Below the pieces are notes generated by a model, which had not been told where the DNA came from, made no database searches, and saw only the letters and a program-made list of their open reading frames with translations. Made by a program: the position numbers and the translations under genes. This document shows positions 46,203 through 54,908 of a stretch of 64,000 bases of DNA, in pieces (the first letter of the stretch is position 1; every line of letters begins with the position of its first letter). Source of the stretch: Paraburkholderia bannensis (lineage in GTDB: Bacteria > Pseudomonadota > Gammaproteobacteria > Burkholderiales > Burkholderiaceae); assembly GCF_014200455.1 (NCBI RefSeq), contig NZ_JACHBW010000022.1:41032-105031 (forward strand). The letters are read 5' to 3'.

Positions 46203-46652
46203 ATGAATCCTCCATCGCCTGCCGAATCTGTCGATCTTGCCGCGCTCGCCGGCCAACTGCGCGTGAGCGTCGGCAAACTGCTGCGCCGCGTGCGCGAGCA
46301 TTCCCAGTCTGATGGCCTGAGCGCCGCGCAAAAGTCCGTGCTCCTGCAACTGGAGCGCGGCGGCCCGGCCACGGTGTCCGCATTGGCGCGCGCGGAGGGC
46401 GTGAAGCCACAATCGATGCGCATCACCGTTGCGGCCCTCGAAGCGCAGGGCGCGGTCAAAGGCAAAGCCGATCCCCACGACGGCCGCCAAACCCTCATCG
46501 ACACAACGCCGAAATTCCGCAAGGCCTTGCAGGCCAGTCGCGCGGCCAAGGAAGACTGGCTTGTGCGCGCACTGCAGACGCAACTTTGCGCGCGCGAACA
46601 GGCGCAGCTCGCCGCGACGGTGGGCTTGCTGCAACGCCTTGCCGACTTCTGA
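46203..46652 (+). CDS. MarR family transcriptional regulator
   Basis: 149 residues, all-alpha winged-helix regulator. The DNA-binding part is LSAAQKSVLLQLERGGPATVSALARAEGVKPQSMRITVAALEAQGAV, and the wing contains ADPHDGRQTLIDTTP (the DxR motif). It is flanked by a palindromic operator upstream and a small membrane protein gene downstream (46730), which is its likely target. Its stop codon is the first TGA of a 7-base tandem repeat. Confidence 0.9.
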   Translation: MNPPSPAESVDLAALAGQLRVSVGKLLRRVREHSQSDGLSAAQKSVLLQLERGGPATVSALARAEGVKPQSMRITVAALEAQGAVKGKADPHDGRQTLIDTTPKFRKALQASRAAKEDWLVRALQTQLCAREQAQLAATVGLLQRLADF

Positions 46653-46698
46653 TCCCTGATCCCTGATCCCTGATCCCTGATCCCTGATCCCTGATCAC
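46650..46698 (+). repeat. Six perfect tandem copies of TGATCCC plus one variant
   Basis: Perfect 7-base units start every 7 bases from 46650 to 46691, then TGATCAC (46692-46698). The first unit supplies the TGA stop of the MarR gene. The array fills most of the gap to the next start at 46730. Confidence 0.95.
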
Positions 46699-46729
46699 TG
46701 TTTCGTGTTTCGTACAAGGAGCGTTTGCG

Positions 46730-47059
46730 ATGCCCTGGTTGCATGCTGTTGCGTATTGCTTCGGTGGCGCGCTGCTCACCAATGCCGTGCCGCATTTTGT
46801 GCGCGGCGTCTCGGGTGCGCCGTTTCAGAGTCCGTTTGCGAAGCCGCCCGGTAAAGGGCTCTCGTCGTCCACGGTCAATGTGGTGTGGGGATTCGTCAAT
46901 CTGGTGATAGCGTGGCTGCTGTTATGCCATGTGGGCGATTTTGCTCTCAAGGCGACGCAGGACGTGTTGCCGTTCGGACTCGGCATGCTGGGGATGGGCC
47001 TGTTCATGGCCCGGCATTTCGGCGGCTTGCATGGCGGGAATGCACCCGAAAGGAGCTGA
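46730..47059 (+). CDS. Small conserved membrane protein
   Basis: 109 residues with three hydrophobic segments (about 5-25, 48-68 and 78-98). Motifs NAVPHFVRGVSGAPFQSPFAKPPG and STVNVVWGFVNLVIAWLLL look conserved, but I know no function. AAGGAG lies 9 bases before the ATG. It sits just after the MarR gene and is probably co-transcribed. Confidence 0.75.
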   Translation: MPWLHAVAYCFGGALLTNAVPHFVRGVSGAPFQSPFAKPPGKGLSSSTVNVVWGFVNLVIAWLLLCHVGDFALKATQDVLPFGLGMLGMGLFMARHFGGLHGGNAPERS

Positions 47060-47200
47060 TTTCAAATTGCTGTTGAAGCGTCAGGCGAAGTTTGCAATCG
47101 TCAGATGAATTCACCCTGATTGCCTTTCCACTTCGCGTACGTCCGGGAACGGTTTTCGCTTGCGGCGTTAAGCTGCCGTATTGGCGGGACCCGACCGGAC

Positions 47201-47240
47201 CCAGGTGAATACAGGTGAATACAGGTGAACACAGGTGGAT
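47201..47240 (+). repeat. Four tandem 10-bp units (ACAGGTGAAT) overlapping a GTG start
   Basis: Units CCAGGTGAAT, ACAGGTGAAT, ACAGGTGAAC and ACAGGTGGAT fill 47201-47240. The GTG start of the exonuclease gene (47235) lies in the fourth copy, and each copy offers an AGGTG element that can act as a ribosome site. Confidence 0.85.
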
Positions 47241-48284
47241 AGCGCTTCCGATCTCATCATCGCCCGTTCCGAGGGACTCTATTGCCCGCCTGGCGGTTTC
47301 TATATCGATCCGTGGCGGCCGGTCGAGCGCGCCGTCATCACTCACGCGCACGCCGATCACGCGCGCTTTGGCCATACCCGCTATCTGACCGCCCAGGCAG
47401 GCCTGGGCGTGCTGCTTTCGCGCCTGCCTGGCATCGACGTACAGGGGCTGCCCTACGGCGAAACCATCGATATCCAGGGCGTGCGCGTGTCGCTCCATCC
47501 CGCCGGGCATGTGCTCGGTTCCGCGCAGGTGCGGGTCGAACACGCCGGTCGCGTGTGGGTGGCGTCCGGCGATTACAAGGTCGAGCCCGATCCCACCTGC
47601 GCGCCGTTCGAGCCGGTGCGCTGCGATACCTTCATCACCGAATCCACCTTCGGACTGCCAATCTATCGCTGGGAGCCATCCCAGACCATCTTCGACGGCA
47701 TCGACGCCTGGTGGCGCCACAACGCCGCCGCGGGCCGCGCATCGGTGCTGTTCTGCTATGCGTTCGGCAAGGCGCAGCGCGTGCTGGCGGGCGTGAATCG
47801 CGGCATTGGGCCGATCTTTTGCCATGGCGCGGTGGAACCCTTGAACCGCGCCTATCGCGACGCCGGAGTCGATCTGCCGCCAACGCGGCTGGTCAGCGAG
47901 GTGCCCACGCGGGACAAGGGCGCATTCAGCCAGGCGCTCGTGATTGCGCCGCCGTCCGCGCAAGGCAGTACGTGGATGCGCCGCTTCGGCGACTATAGCG
48001 ATGCGTTCGCCTCGGGCTGGATGCGTCTGCGCGGCACGCGGCGCAGACGCGGCGTGGATCGCGGCTTCGTGCTATCGGATCACGCGGATTGGCCGGGCTT
48101 GCAATACGCGATTGGCGCGAGCGGCGCGCAGCGGGTCATCGTCACGCACGGGCAGATCGAGCCGATGGTGCGATGGCTCACGGAGCAAGGTCTGGATGCC
48201 GGCGCTTTCGCGACCGAATACGGCGATGAAGCAGTCGAAGCCGATGCCGCGCAGGTCGCGAGCACGCCGGAAGCCTCGCAATGA
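47235..48284 (+). CDS. Ligase-associated DNA exonuclease (metallo-beta-lactamase fold)
   Basis: Artemis/SNM1-like nuclease of 349 residues. The metal-binding motif is THAHADHARFGH (about 36-47), followed by LHPAGHVLGSAQVRVEH and the later GDYKVEPDPTCAPFEP and TFITESTFGLP segments typical of this subfamily. First gene of a four-gene repair operon; its stop overlaps the ligase start by ATGA (48281-48284). The GTG at 47235 is the most upstream plausible start; the region before it is repetitive. Confidence 0.9.
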   Translation: MDSASDLIIARSEGLYCPPGGFYIDPWRPVERAVITHAHADHARFGHTRYLTAQAGLGVLLSRLPGIDVQGLPYGETIDIQGVRVSLHPAGHVLGSAQVRVEHAGRVWVASGDYKVEPDPTCAPFEPVRCDTFITESTFGLPIYRWEPSQTIFDGIDAWWRHNAAAGRASVLFCYAFGKAQRVLAGVNRGIGPIFCHGAVEPLNRAYRDAGVDLPPTRLVSEVPTRDKGAFSQALVIAPPSAQGSTWMRRFGDYSDAFASGWMRLRGTRRRRGVDRGFVLSDHADWPGLQYAIGASGAQRVIVTHGQIEPMVRWLTEQGLDAGAFATEYGDEAVEADAAQVASTPEASQ

Positions 48285-49948
48285 AACGCTTCGCCGCGCT
48301 CTACACCGCACTGGACGCCACCACGTCCACCAACGACAAGCTGGAAGCGCTGATCGCCTACTTCGCAAGCGCGCAGCCCGAAGATGCCGCGTGGGCGGCG
48401 TATTTTCTGGCGGGCGGCAAGCCCCGGCAGTCGGTGCCAACCCGCGTGCTGGTCGAATGCGCGCGCGAGCGCGCCGGTCTGCCGCCGTGGCTTTTCGAAG
48501 AGTCGTATCAGGCCGTGGGCGATCTGGCCGAAACCATCGCGCACGTTCTGCCGCCTGCCACGCGCGAAACGGAACTGGGACTCGCGCAGTGGATCGAGGA
48601 GCGCGTGCTGACCTTGCGCGGCCTCGACGCGATTGCGCTGCGTGAACGTCTGGCCGCCTACTGGGACGAACTGAACTGGGGCGAGCGCTTCCTGCTGACC
48701 AAGCTGATCGGCGGCGGCTTTCGCGTGGGCGTGTCGCGGCAACTGGTGGTGCGCGCGCTCGCGCGCGTGGCCGGCGTCGATCACAAGCGCATCGCGCAGC
48801 GCATGGTTGGCTGGACCGATTCGCGTCAGGCGCCCAGCGCCGCGCGCTATCTGCGGCTGATCGCGCCTGCGGCGGAGGGCGACGATGCCGATACGCCGCA
48901 CGAAAGCGATATCGGCCTGCCGTATCCGTTCTTTCTTGCGCATCCCTTGCAGGCCGATCCCGCGACGCTGGGCGCGGTGTCGGACTGGATCGTCGAGTGG
49001 AAATGGGATGGCATTCGCGCGCAACTGGTCAAGCGAGCGGGCCGGGTCTGGATCTGGTCGCGCGGCGAGGACCTCGTGACCGAGCGCTTTCCCGAACTCG
49101 TTGCGCTTGGCGAGGCCTTGCCCGACGGCACGGTGATCGACGGCGAGATTCTCGCGTGGGAGCCTGGCGCGCTGGCGCCGCTGCCGTTTGCGCGTCTGCA
49201 GCCGCGCATCGCCCGCAAATCGCTGACGAAGAAGGTGCTCGGCGAATCGCCGGCGGCGCTGCTCGCCTACGACTTGCTCGAAATGCAGGCGCAGGATTTA
49301 CGCACCGAACCATTGGCGCAAAGGCGCGCGCGGCTCGACGCGCTGGCGCAGTCGCTGGCGGTCTCGGGCGTGCCGGACTTGCTGCGGGTATCGCCGCTCG
49401 TGAGCGCGAGCAACTGGGACGAGCTGGCTGCGTTGCGTGAGCAAAGCCGGGCGCGCGGCGTCGAAGGGCTCATGCTCAAGGAGCGCGCATCGATGTACGG
49501 GGTGGGGCGCACCAAGGAAGCCGGGACGTGGTGGAAGTGGAAGATCGACCCGTATTCCATCGACGCCGTGTTGTTGTACGCGCAGCGCGGCCACGGGCGG
49601 CGCGCGAGCCTCTATACGGATTTCACCTTCGCGGTCTGGGACGAAGCCGGTGGCGTGCGCACGCTGGTGCCGTTCGCGAAGGCCTATTCGGGTCTCACCG
49701 ATGAAGAAATGCGCAAGGTCGACGCGATCGTGCGCAAGACGACGATCGAAAAGTTCGGCCCGGTTCGCAGCGTCACGCCGACGCTGGTGTTCGAGATTGG
49801 CTTCGAGGGGATACAGGCGAGTCCGCGTCATAAATCGGGCATTGCGGTGCGCTTTCCGCGCATGCTGCGCTGGCGCACCGACAAACCCATCGAAGATGCC
49901 GATACGCTTGCCATGCTCAAGGGCTTTCTGAACGAGGCGCAGACATGA
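48281..49948 (+). CDS. ATP-dependent DNA ligase
   Basis: Nick-sealing ligase of 555 residues. The adenylation lysine is K241 in EWKWDGIRAQL (motif I), with WSRGEDLVTERFPEL (Ia), VIDGEILAW (III), EGLMLKERASMY (IV) and WWKWKIDP (V) all visible. An N-terminal helical DNA-binding domain (about 1-200) and a C-terminal OB fold complete the usual bacterial LigB/LigC-like layout; there is no Ku or primase fusion. It is coupled on both sides (ATGA overlaps at 48281 and 49945) to the nuclease and helicase, so the products probably act together in repair. Confidence 0.93.
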   Translation: MKRFAALYTALDATTSTNDKLEALIAYFASAQPEDAAWAAYFLAGGKPRQSVPTRVLVECARERAGLPPWLFEESYQAVGDLAETIAHVLPPATRETELGLAQWIEERVLTLRGLDAIALRERLAAYWDELNWGERFLLTKLIGGGFRVGVSRQLVVRALARVAGVDHKRIAQRMVGWTDSRQAPSAARYLRLIAPAAEGDDADTPHESDIGLPYPFFLAHPLQADPATLGAVSDWIVEWKWDGIRAQLVKRAGRVWIWSRGEDLVTERFPELVALGEALPDGTVIDGEILAWEPGALAPLPFARLQPRIARKSLTKKVLGESPAALLAYDLLEMQAQDLRTEPLAQRRARLDALAQSLAVSGVPDLLRVSPLVSASNWDELAALREQSRARGVEGLMLKERASMYGVGRTKEAGTWWKWKIDPYSIDAVLLYAQRGHGRRASLYTDFTFAVWDEAGGVRTLVPFAKAYSGLTDEEMRKVDAIVRKTTIEKFGPVRSVTPTLVFEIGFEGIQASPRHKSGIAVRFPRMLRWRTDKPIEDADTLAMLKGFLNEAQT

Positions 49949-52584
49949 ATGCGCCGCGACCGCGCCGGATTCCGCGCACGCGCGAGGCGCAGGCAAAGCA
50001 CGATGCCGCCGCCGCCGGACAGTTTCATCCGGAGCCCTTCGACTACGACGCAAGCGGTGCGCAGACCCCGATCGAGCAACGCATCGCGCAGTGGTTCGAT
50101 GAGCGCGGCTGGCGGCCCTTCGATTTCCAGCAGGAAATCTGGCGCGAGATCGCGCGCGGCGCAAGCGGCCTGTTGCACGCCACGACCGGCGCGGGCAAGA
50201 CGTGGGCCGTGTGGATAGGCGCGCTGGCGGCCTACGGGGGTTCAACCGCAGGTTCAACCGCAGGTTCGACCGCGGCCGCGCCCGCGCCCGTGCGGCGCGC
50301 TGCCTTGCCCGCACCGCTCACGGTGCTCTGGATCACACCGATGCGCGCACTCGCCGCCGATAGCGCGCGCGCCTTGCAGAGCGCCGTGCAGGGCCTCAAC
50401 GTGCCGTGGACAGTGGGGTTGCGCACGGGGGATACGTCGTCCACCGAGCGCGCGCGCCAGAACCGCCGCATGCCTTCCGCGCTCGTGACGACGCCCGAAA
50501 GCCTGACGCTCATGCTCACGCGCGCGGATGCACGGGAGGCGCTCGCGCACGTGAGGCTCGTGGTGGTCGACGAATGGCATGAGTTGCTGGGCAACAAACG
50601 CGGCACGCAAACGCAACTGGCGCTTGCGCGTCTCGCCCATTGGCGACCCGAGCTCCAGGTGTGGGGGCTTTCGGCGACGCTCGGCAATCTCGCGCTGGCA
50701 CACGATGCGCTGCTGCATGCCGTGCGCACGCCGCGCGTGATCGTGCGCGGCGCGCAGCCCAAGACGCTGATCGTCGATACGCTGATTCCCGCGACGATCG
50801 AGCGCTTTCCCTGGGGCGGGCACCTTGGCACGCGGCAGGTGGGTGCGGTCGCCGATGAAGTCGAACAGGCGCAGAGTTCGCTGGTTTTCACCAACACCCG
50901 TTCGCAGGCGGAGATCTGGTATCGCGCGCTGCTGGAGCGGCGGCCCGATTGGGCGGGCATCATCGCGCTGCATCATGGATCGCTCGACAAGGAAGTGCGC
51001 GACTGGGTCGAATCGGGCCTGAAAAACGGCCTGCTCAAAGTGGTGGTGTGTACGTCGAGCCTCGACTTGGGGGTGGACTTTCTGCCCGTGGAGCGTGTGT
51101 TCCAGATTGGCTCGCCCAAGGGCGTCGCGCGCCTGATGCAGCGGGCGGGCCGCTCCGGGCACGCGCCCGGCCGCACCTCGCGCGTCACCATCGTGCCCAC
51201 GCACGCGCTCGAACTGGTGGAGGCCGCGGCTGCGCGCTGGGCCATCGAAGGCGGACGCATCGAAGGGCGCGATATGCCGCTCAAGCCGCTTGACGTGCTC
51301 GTGCAGCATCTGGTGACTGTCGCCATTGGCGGCGGCTTCACGCGCGAGGCGATCTATGACGAAGTGCGCACGGCCTATGCCTATCGCGATCTGACGCCAG
51401 CGGAGTTCGACTGGGCGCTGGCCTTCGTCGAGCGCGGCGGCGCGTCGCTGGCGGCCTATCCCGACTTCCATCGCGTCGTAGCCGATGCCGGCGGCGTCTA
51501 TCGCGTCCCGCGCGATGACCTGGTCAAGCGGCATCGCAACAACGTCGGCACCATTGTTGCCAACGCAACGATCAATGTTGCGTATCTGTCCGGTGGCCGT
51601 ATCGGCACGATGGAGGAGTCGTTTATCTCGCGTCTGAAGCCCGGCGATGTCTTCACGTTCGGCGGTCGTTCGCTCGAACTGGTGCGGGTGCGCGACATGA
51701 CGGCCTATGTGAAGCGCGCGACGTCGTCGCGTGGCGCGATGCCTCAATGGGCGGGCAGCAAGATGCCTTTGTCTTCCGAACTGGCCGAGGCCGCGCTGGT
51801 GATGCTCGCCCGCGCGAACGACGGCATCTACGACGAGCCGGAAATGCGTGCAATCAAGCCGCTGCTGGATCTGCAGGCCGAATGGTCCGCGTTGCCGGGG
51901 CCCGGTGTGCTGGTGGCCGAGCAGGTGCGCTCGCGCGAGGGACATCATTTCTTCTGCTATCCGTTTGCGGGGCGCATGGCGCATATCGGGCTGGGTTCCT
52001 TGATCGCCTGGCGCGTCGCGCGCGATCAGCCCAGCACGTTTTCGATCTCGATGAATGACTACGGGTTTGAATTGTTGTCTGCGCAACCGTTCGACTGGCT
52101 GGCGATGATCGAAGCGGGCCTGTTTTCTCCGCATCAACTGGAACACGATATTCTCGCCAGCCTCAACGCTTCCGAACTTTCCGCGCGGCGGTTTCGCGAG
52201 ATCGCACGGGTTTCAGGGTTGGTTTTTCAGGGACATCCGGGCCAGCAGAAAAGCGCTCGGCAGTTGCAGGCATCGAGCGGACTTTTTTACGAGGTGTTTC
52301 GCAAGCACGACAGCGCTAATCTGCTGCTCGAACAGGCCGATAACGAGGTGATGTTGCAGGAGCTCGAACTGCAGCGCATTCGTGCGGCGCTGGAGCGTAT
52401 GAGCGAGAGCCGGCTGGTGCTGACGCAACCCAAGAAACCCACGCCTTTTGCGTTTCCCTTGATCGTTGGCAGGCTGCGCGAAAAGGTCACCACCGAGAAA
52501 CTCGCCGACCGTGTCGAGCGCATGCTTGCCGAACTCGAAAAGGCCGCGCAGCGCCAGGGCCGCGAGGGCAATCATGCGCGCTGA
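49945..52584 (+). CDS. Ligase-associated DEXH-box helicase (Lhr-like)
   Basis: Superfamily 2 DNA helicase of 879 residues. Walker A is TTGAGKT with K85, the DEXH box is DEWH at 209-212, and motif VI is MQRAGRSGHAPGRTSR. SATLGNLA (motif III) and the Lhr-specific winged-helix and C-terminal regions follow. Together with the ligase, exonuclease and phosphoesterase it forms the conserved ligase-associated repair set. A GSTAGSTAGSTA run at about 99-110 is a tandem-repeat insertion in the loop between motifs I and Ia. Confidence 0.93.
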   Translation: MNAPRPRRIPRTREAQAKHDAAAAGQFHPEPFDYDASGAQTPIEQRIAQWFDERGWRPFDFQQEIWREIARGASGLLHATTGAGKTWAVWIGALAAYGGSTAGSTAGSTAAAPAPVRRAALPAPLTVLWITPMRALAADSARALQSAVQGLNVPWTVGLRTGDTSSTERARQNRRMPSALVTTPESLTLMLTRADAREALAHVRLVVVDEWHELLGNKRGTQTQLALARLAHWRPELQVWGLSATLGNLALAHDALLHAVRTPRVIVRGAQPKTLIVDTLIPATIERFPWGGHLGTRQVGAVADEVEQAQSSLVFTNTRSQAEIWYRALLERRPDWAGIIALHHGSLDKEVRDWVESGLKNGLLKVVVCTSSLDLGVDFLPVERVFQIGSPKGVARLMQRAGRSGHAPGRTSRVTIVPTHALELVEAAAARWAIEGGRIEGRDMPLKPLDVLVQHLVTVAIGGGFTREAIYDEVRTAYAYRDLTPAEFDWALAFVERGGASLAAYPDFHRVVADAGGVYRVPRDDLVKRHRNNVGTIVANATINVAYLSGGRIGTMEESFISRLKPGDVFTFGGRSLELVRVRDMTAYVKRATSSRGAMPQWAGSKMPLSSELAEAALVMLARANDGIYDEPEMRAIKPLLDLQAEWSALPGPGVLVAEQVRSREGHHFFCYPFAGRMAHIGLGSLIAWRVARDQPSTFSISMNDYGFELLSAQPFDWLAMIEAGLFSPHQLEHDILASLNASELSARRFREIARVSGLVFQGHPGQQKSARQLQASSGLFYEVFRKHDSANLLLEQADNEVMLQELELQRIRAALERMSESRLVLTQPKKPTPFAFPLIVGRLREKVTTEKLADRVERMLAELEKAAQRQGREGNHAR
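50239..50274 (+). repeat. Three tandem 12-bp units (GGTTCAACCGCA) inside the helicase gene
   Basis: Copies at 50239, 50251 and 50263 (the last with two changes) encode Gly-Ser-Thr-Ala three times. In-frame, so length variation would not break the protein. Confidence 0.9.
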
Positions 52585-53239
52585 AACGTTGACCATCGAT
52601 GTGAACGGACATGCGCTGGTGCTTTCCGCGTGGCGCGCGGCGTTCGATCCCGCGCTCGGCAGCCTGTTCGTCGCGGATGTGCATCTGGGTAAGGACGCCG
52701 TGTTTCGCGCGCGCGGCATCCCGGTGCCGGTGGGGTCGACGGGCGAAACACTCGGGCGTCTGGACAGGCTGATTGCTGTTCACCAGCCCGAATCGATTGT
52801 CTTTCTCGGTGATTTACTGCACGCACGTGAATCGCACGCCGAGGAAGTGCTCACTGCGTTGCGTCGATGGCGATTGAAGCATCGCAATCTGCGTCTGGTC
52901 CTGGTCGAAGGCAATCACGATAAGCACGCGGGAGCGCTGGCGGCGGAGTTCGATGTGGAGACCGCGATCGAGCCCTATCGGCTAGGGCCGTGGGCGCTTT
53001 GTCATCATCCGCAGACGGTTGAGGGCGCGTATGTGCTCGCTGGGCATGAGCATCCCGTGATCAGGCTTGCAACTGGCTTCGATCGCGTGCGTCTGCCCTG
53101 TTTCAGGCTGGCTGGGCGTGTGGGTGTGCTGCCGGCATTTGGGGCGTTTACGGGCGGCTTCGAGGTGCGTGCCGAAGCAACAGGCGACGCTATATATGCC
53201 GTGGCGGGTGAACGTGTGGTGCGGGTGCGGAATAGATAA
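52574..53239 (+). CDS. pdeM: Ligase-associated phosphoesterase/endonuclease PdeM
   Basis: Calcineurin-like metallophosphoesterase of 221 residues. Metal motifs in order: VADVHLGKDAVFR, FLGDLLHARESH, VEGNHDKHAG, ALCHHP and AGHEHPVIRL. The start at 52574 lies 11 bases inside the helicase gene; the longer frame to 52466 is rejected. Last gene of the repair operon. Confidence 0.9.
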   Translation: MRAETLTIDVNGHALVLSAWRAAFDPALGSLFVADVHLGKDAVFRARGIPVPVGSTGETLGRLDRLIAVHQPESIVFLGDLLHARESHAEEVLTALRRWRLKHRNLRLVLVEGNHDKHAGALAAEFDVETAIEPYRLGPWALCHHPQTVEGAYVLAGHEHPVIRLATGFDRVRLPCFRLAGRVGVLPAFGAFTGGFEVRAEATGDAIYAVAGERVVRVRNR

Positions 53240-53362
53240 AAAAAATCTCGCGAAAAGATCTTCTGCTGCTGCACATGTTCTCAAACCACGCATTGTTCTT
53301 TATGCGACGTGCAATTCCTTACCGATTGATCCGCGCGCGTGGGTCGCGTCCGCCGCTTCACG

Positions 53363-53770
53363 CTAGCGCCAGCGCAGACCCTTGAAAGGGTGCCAGCCGT
53401 TGTCGCCTTTAATTTCCTTCAAGTAATAGGAGTAGTTCACGCTCATCGCGTAGAGCACGCCGAGGCCGCCGTTGATGCCCCAATCCACGTAGCTGGGAAT
53501 ATCGATGCCCGTCGTCGCTTCGAAAAGCATTTCGATGACGATGCTCGCGAGCATGATGCCCCATAAGGTTACCGCTCTGCGCCACATGCCCAGACTGAGG
53601 AAATAAAATGGCCCAAAGAAGAAGCCCAGCCAGCTCATATTGATCAAGCGTTGCTTGCCGCGCGGTAACGCCTTGAAAGCTTCACGCGCTTTGGGTGACG
53701 TAAGCGGCCCATTGGCTTCGAAGAACGCGAAACGCTCGCGCCACTTGGGCCTGGTTTCGGGGCTATTCAT
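53363..53770 (-). CDS. DUF2628 family membrane protein
   Basis: 135 residues. A soluble N-terminus (RPKWRERFAFFEANG) is followed by hydrophobic segments INMSWLGFFFGPFYFLSLGMW and AVTLWGIMLASIVIEMLFEA, the DUF2628 layout. Function unknown. The ATG at 53770 is taken; the frame further upstream is non-coding. Confidence 0.75.
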   Translation of the reverse strand: MNSPETRPKWRERFAFFEANGPLTSPKAREAFKALPRGKQRLINMSWLGFFFGPFYFLSLGMWRRAVTLWGIMLASIVIEMLFEATTGIDIPSYVDWGINGGLGVLYAMSVNYSYYLKEIKGDNGWHPFKGLRWR

Positions 53771-53946
53771 AACTGCTCTGTAGCGATCTTCGCTGGTGGT
53801 GATGGCGTCCAACGACAATCTCCCGGGGATATCGGCAGGAAACGAAAGTGCGTATGCGATACGGGTTTTCTCTGTGCGGCATTGGGCGGCCGCAATGATA
53901 CCCCGGGCTCCAGATTCTTTTATGAAGAAATGAAAATGGCTGGATT

Positions 53947-54789
53947 TCAAAGTCCCAGACAAACCGCTCCGGCCGCGACCACCACGCACGCAAGCCAGCG
54001 CGCTCCGCTCACCGCTTCCTGCAGCACCATCCGCCCAATCAGCACCGCAAACACCACGCTGGTTTCGCGAAGCGCCGATACCGCGCCCATCGCACCGGAT
54101 TGCAGCGCCCAGATCACGATGCCATAGGCGGCGATCGACACGAGGCCGCCAATGAGCGACGAAACGATCGAGAGCGGTTCGGTGCGCACGGGTTTCCACA
54201 GCGGCGCGAACCCGCGCACCGCGATGAACAGCACGGGCATCAACCAGTAGAACAGGAACATCCACGCGGTATAGGCGATGGATTGCCCATTGGACGCCCG
54301 CACGCCCATGCCGTCGATCACGGTGTAGAGCGCAATCGTCGCGCCGGTTGTGAGAGCGGCGAGCGCGCCGCTGCGCGATACATGACGCCCCAGCATCGCG
54401 ATGGCCATGATGCCGCCCGAGATCATTACGATGCCGAGCGCGTGCAAAGGTCCGATCGCTTCATGCGCGAACAGCGCGGCGCCAAGCGTGACCAGCAGCG
54501 GCGACGAGCCGCGCGCAATCGGATACGCCAGCGCCAGATCGTTGCGCCGGTACGAGCGCACGAGACTCACGTTGTAGAAGATGTGCACCAGACCCGAGGC
54601 GGCGATATACGGCCACGCGGCGCGGGCGGGCAAGGGATTGATCAGGATAACGAATGAGGCGCTTGCGGCAATGGCGATGCTCATCCAGGTCATCGAGAGG
54701 AACCGGTCGCGATTGCCATGCAGCATCGCGTTCCAGCTCGCGTGGAGAAGGGCGGCGAAGAGGACGATACCGCCGGTATAGCTGAGCAT
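53947..54789 (-). CDS. EamA/DMT family transporter
   Basis: 280 residues with about ten helices arranged as two five-helix EamA repeats. The first half shows LHASWNAMLHGNRDRFLSM and NVSLVRSYRRNDLALAYPIARGSSPLLV; the second ends SALRETSVVFAVLIGRMVLQEAVSGARWLACVVVAAGAV. Such proteins export small metabolites or amino acids. It is divergent from the LysR gene at 54909, its probable regulator. Confidence 0.85.
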   Translation of the reverse strand: MLSYTGGIVLFAALLHASWNAMLHGNRDRFLSMTWMSIAIAASASFVILINPLPARAAWPYIAASGLVHIFYNVSLVRSYRRNDLALAYPIARGSSPLLVTLGAALFAHEAIGPLHALGIVMISGGIMAIAMLGRHVSRSGALAALTTGATIALYTVIDGMGVRASNGQSIAYTAWMFLFYWLMPVLFIAVRGFAPLWKPVRTEPLSIVSSLIGGLVSIAAYGIVIWALQSGAMGAVSALRETSVVFAVLIGRMVLQEAVSGARWLACVVVAAGAVCLGL

Positions 54790-54908
54790 GGGGTTTCAGT
54801 CAAAAAAGTGGGGAACGTTGGCTGGCACTACAGCCGGAAGCGTAACTATCTTGTAGGCCCGCGACAAACCAGATAAATTGCGGGTTCGCGTTAGATAATC
54901 TATTTTGG

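Noticed and set aside
50254..52146. 630-codon minus-strand frame opposite the Lhr-like helicase
   Set aside because: Antisense shadow; helicase motifs are complete on the + strand.
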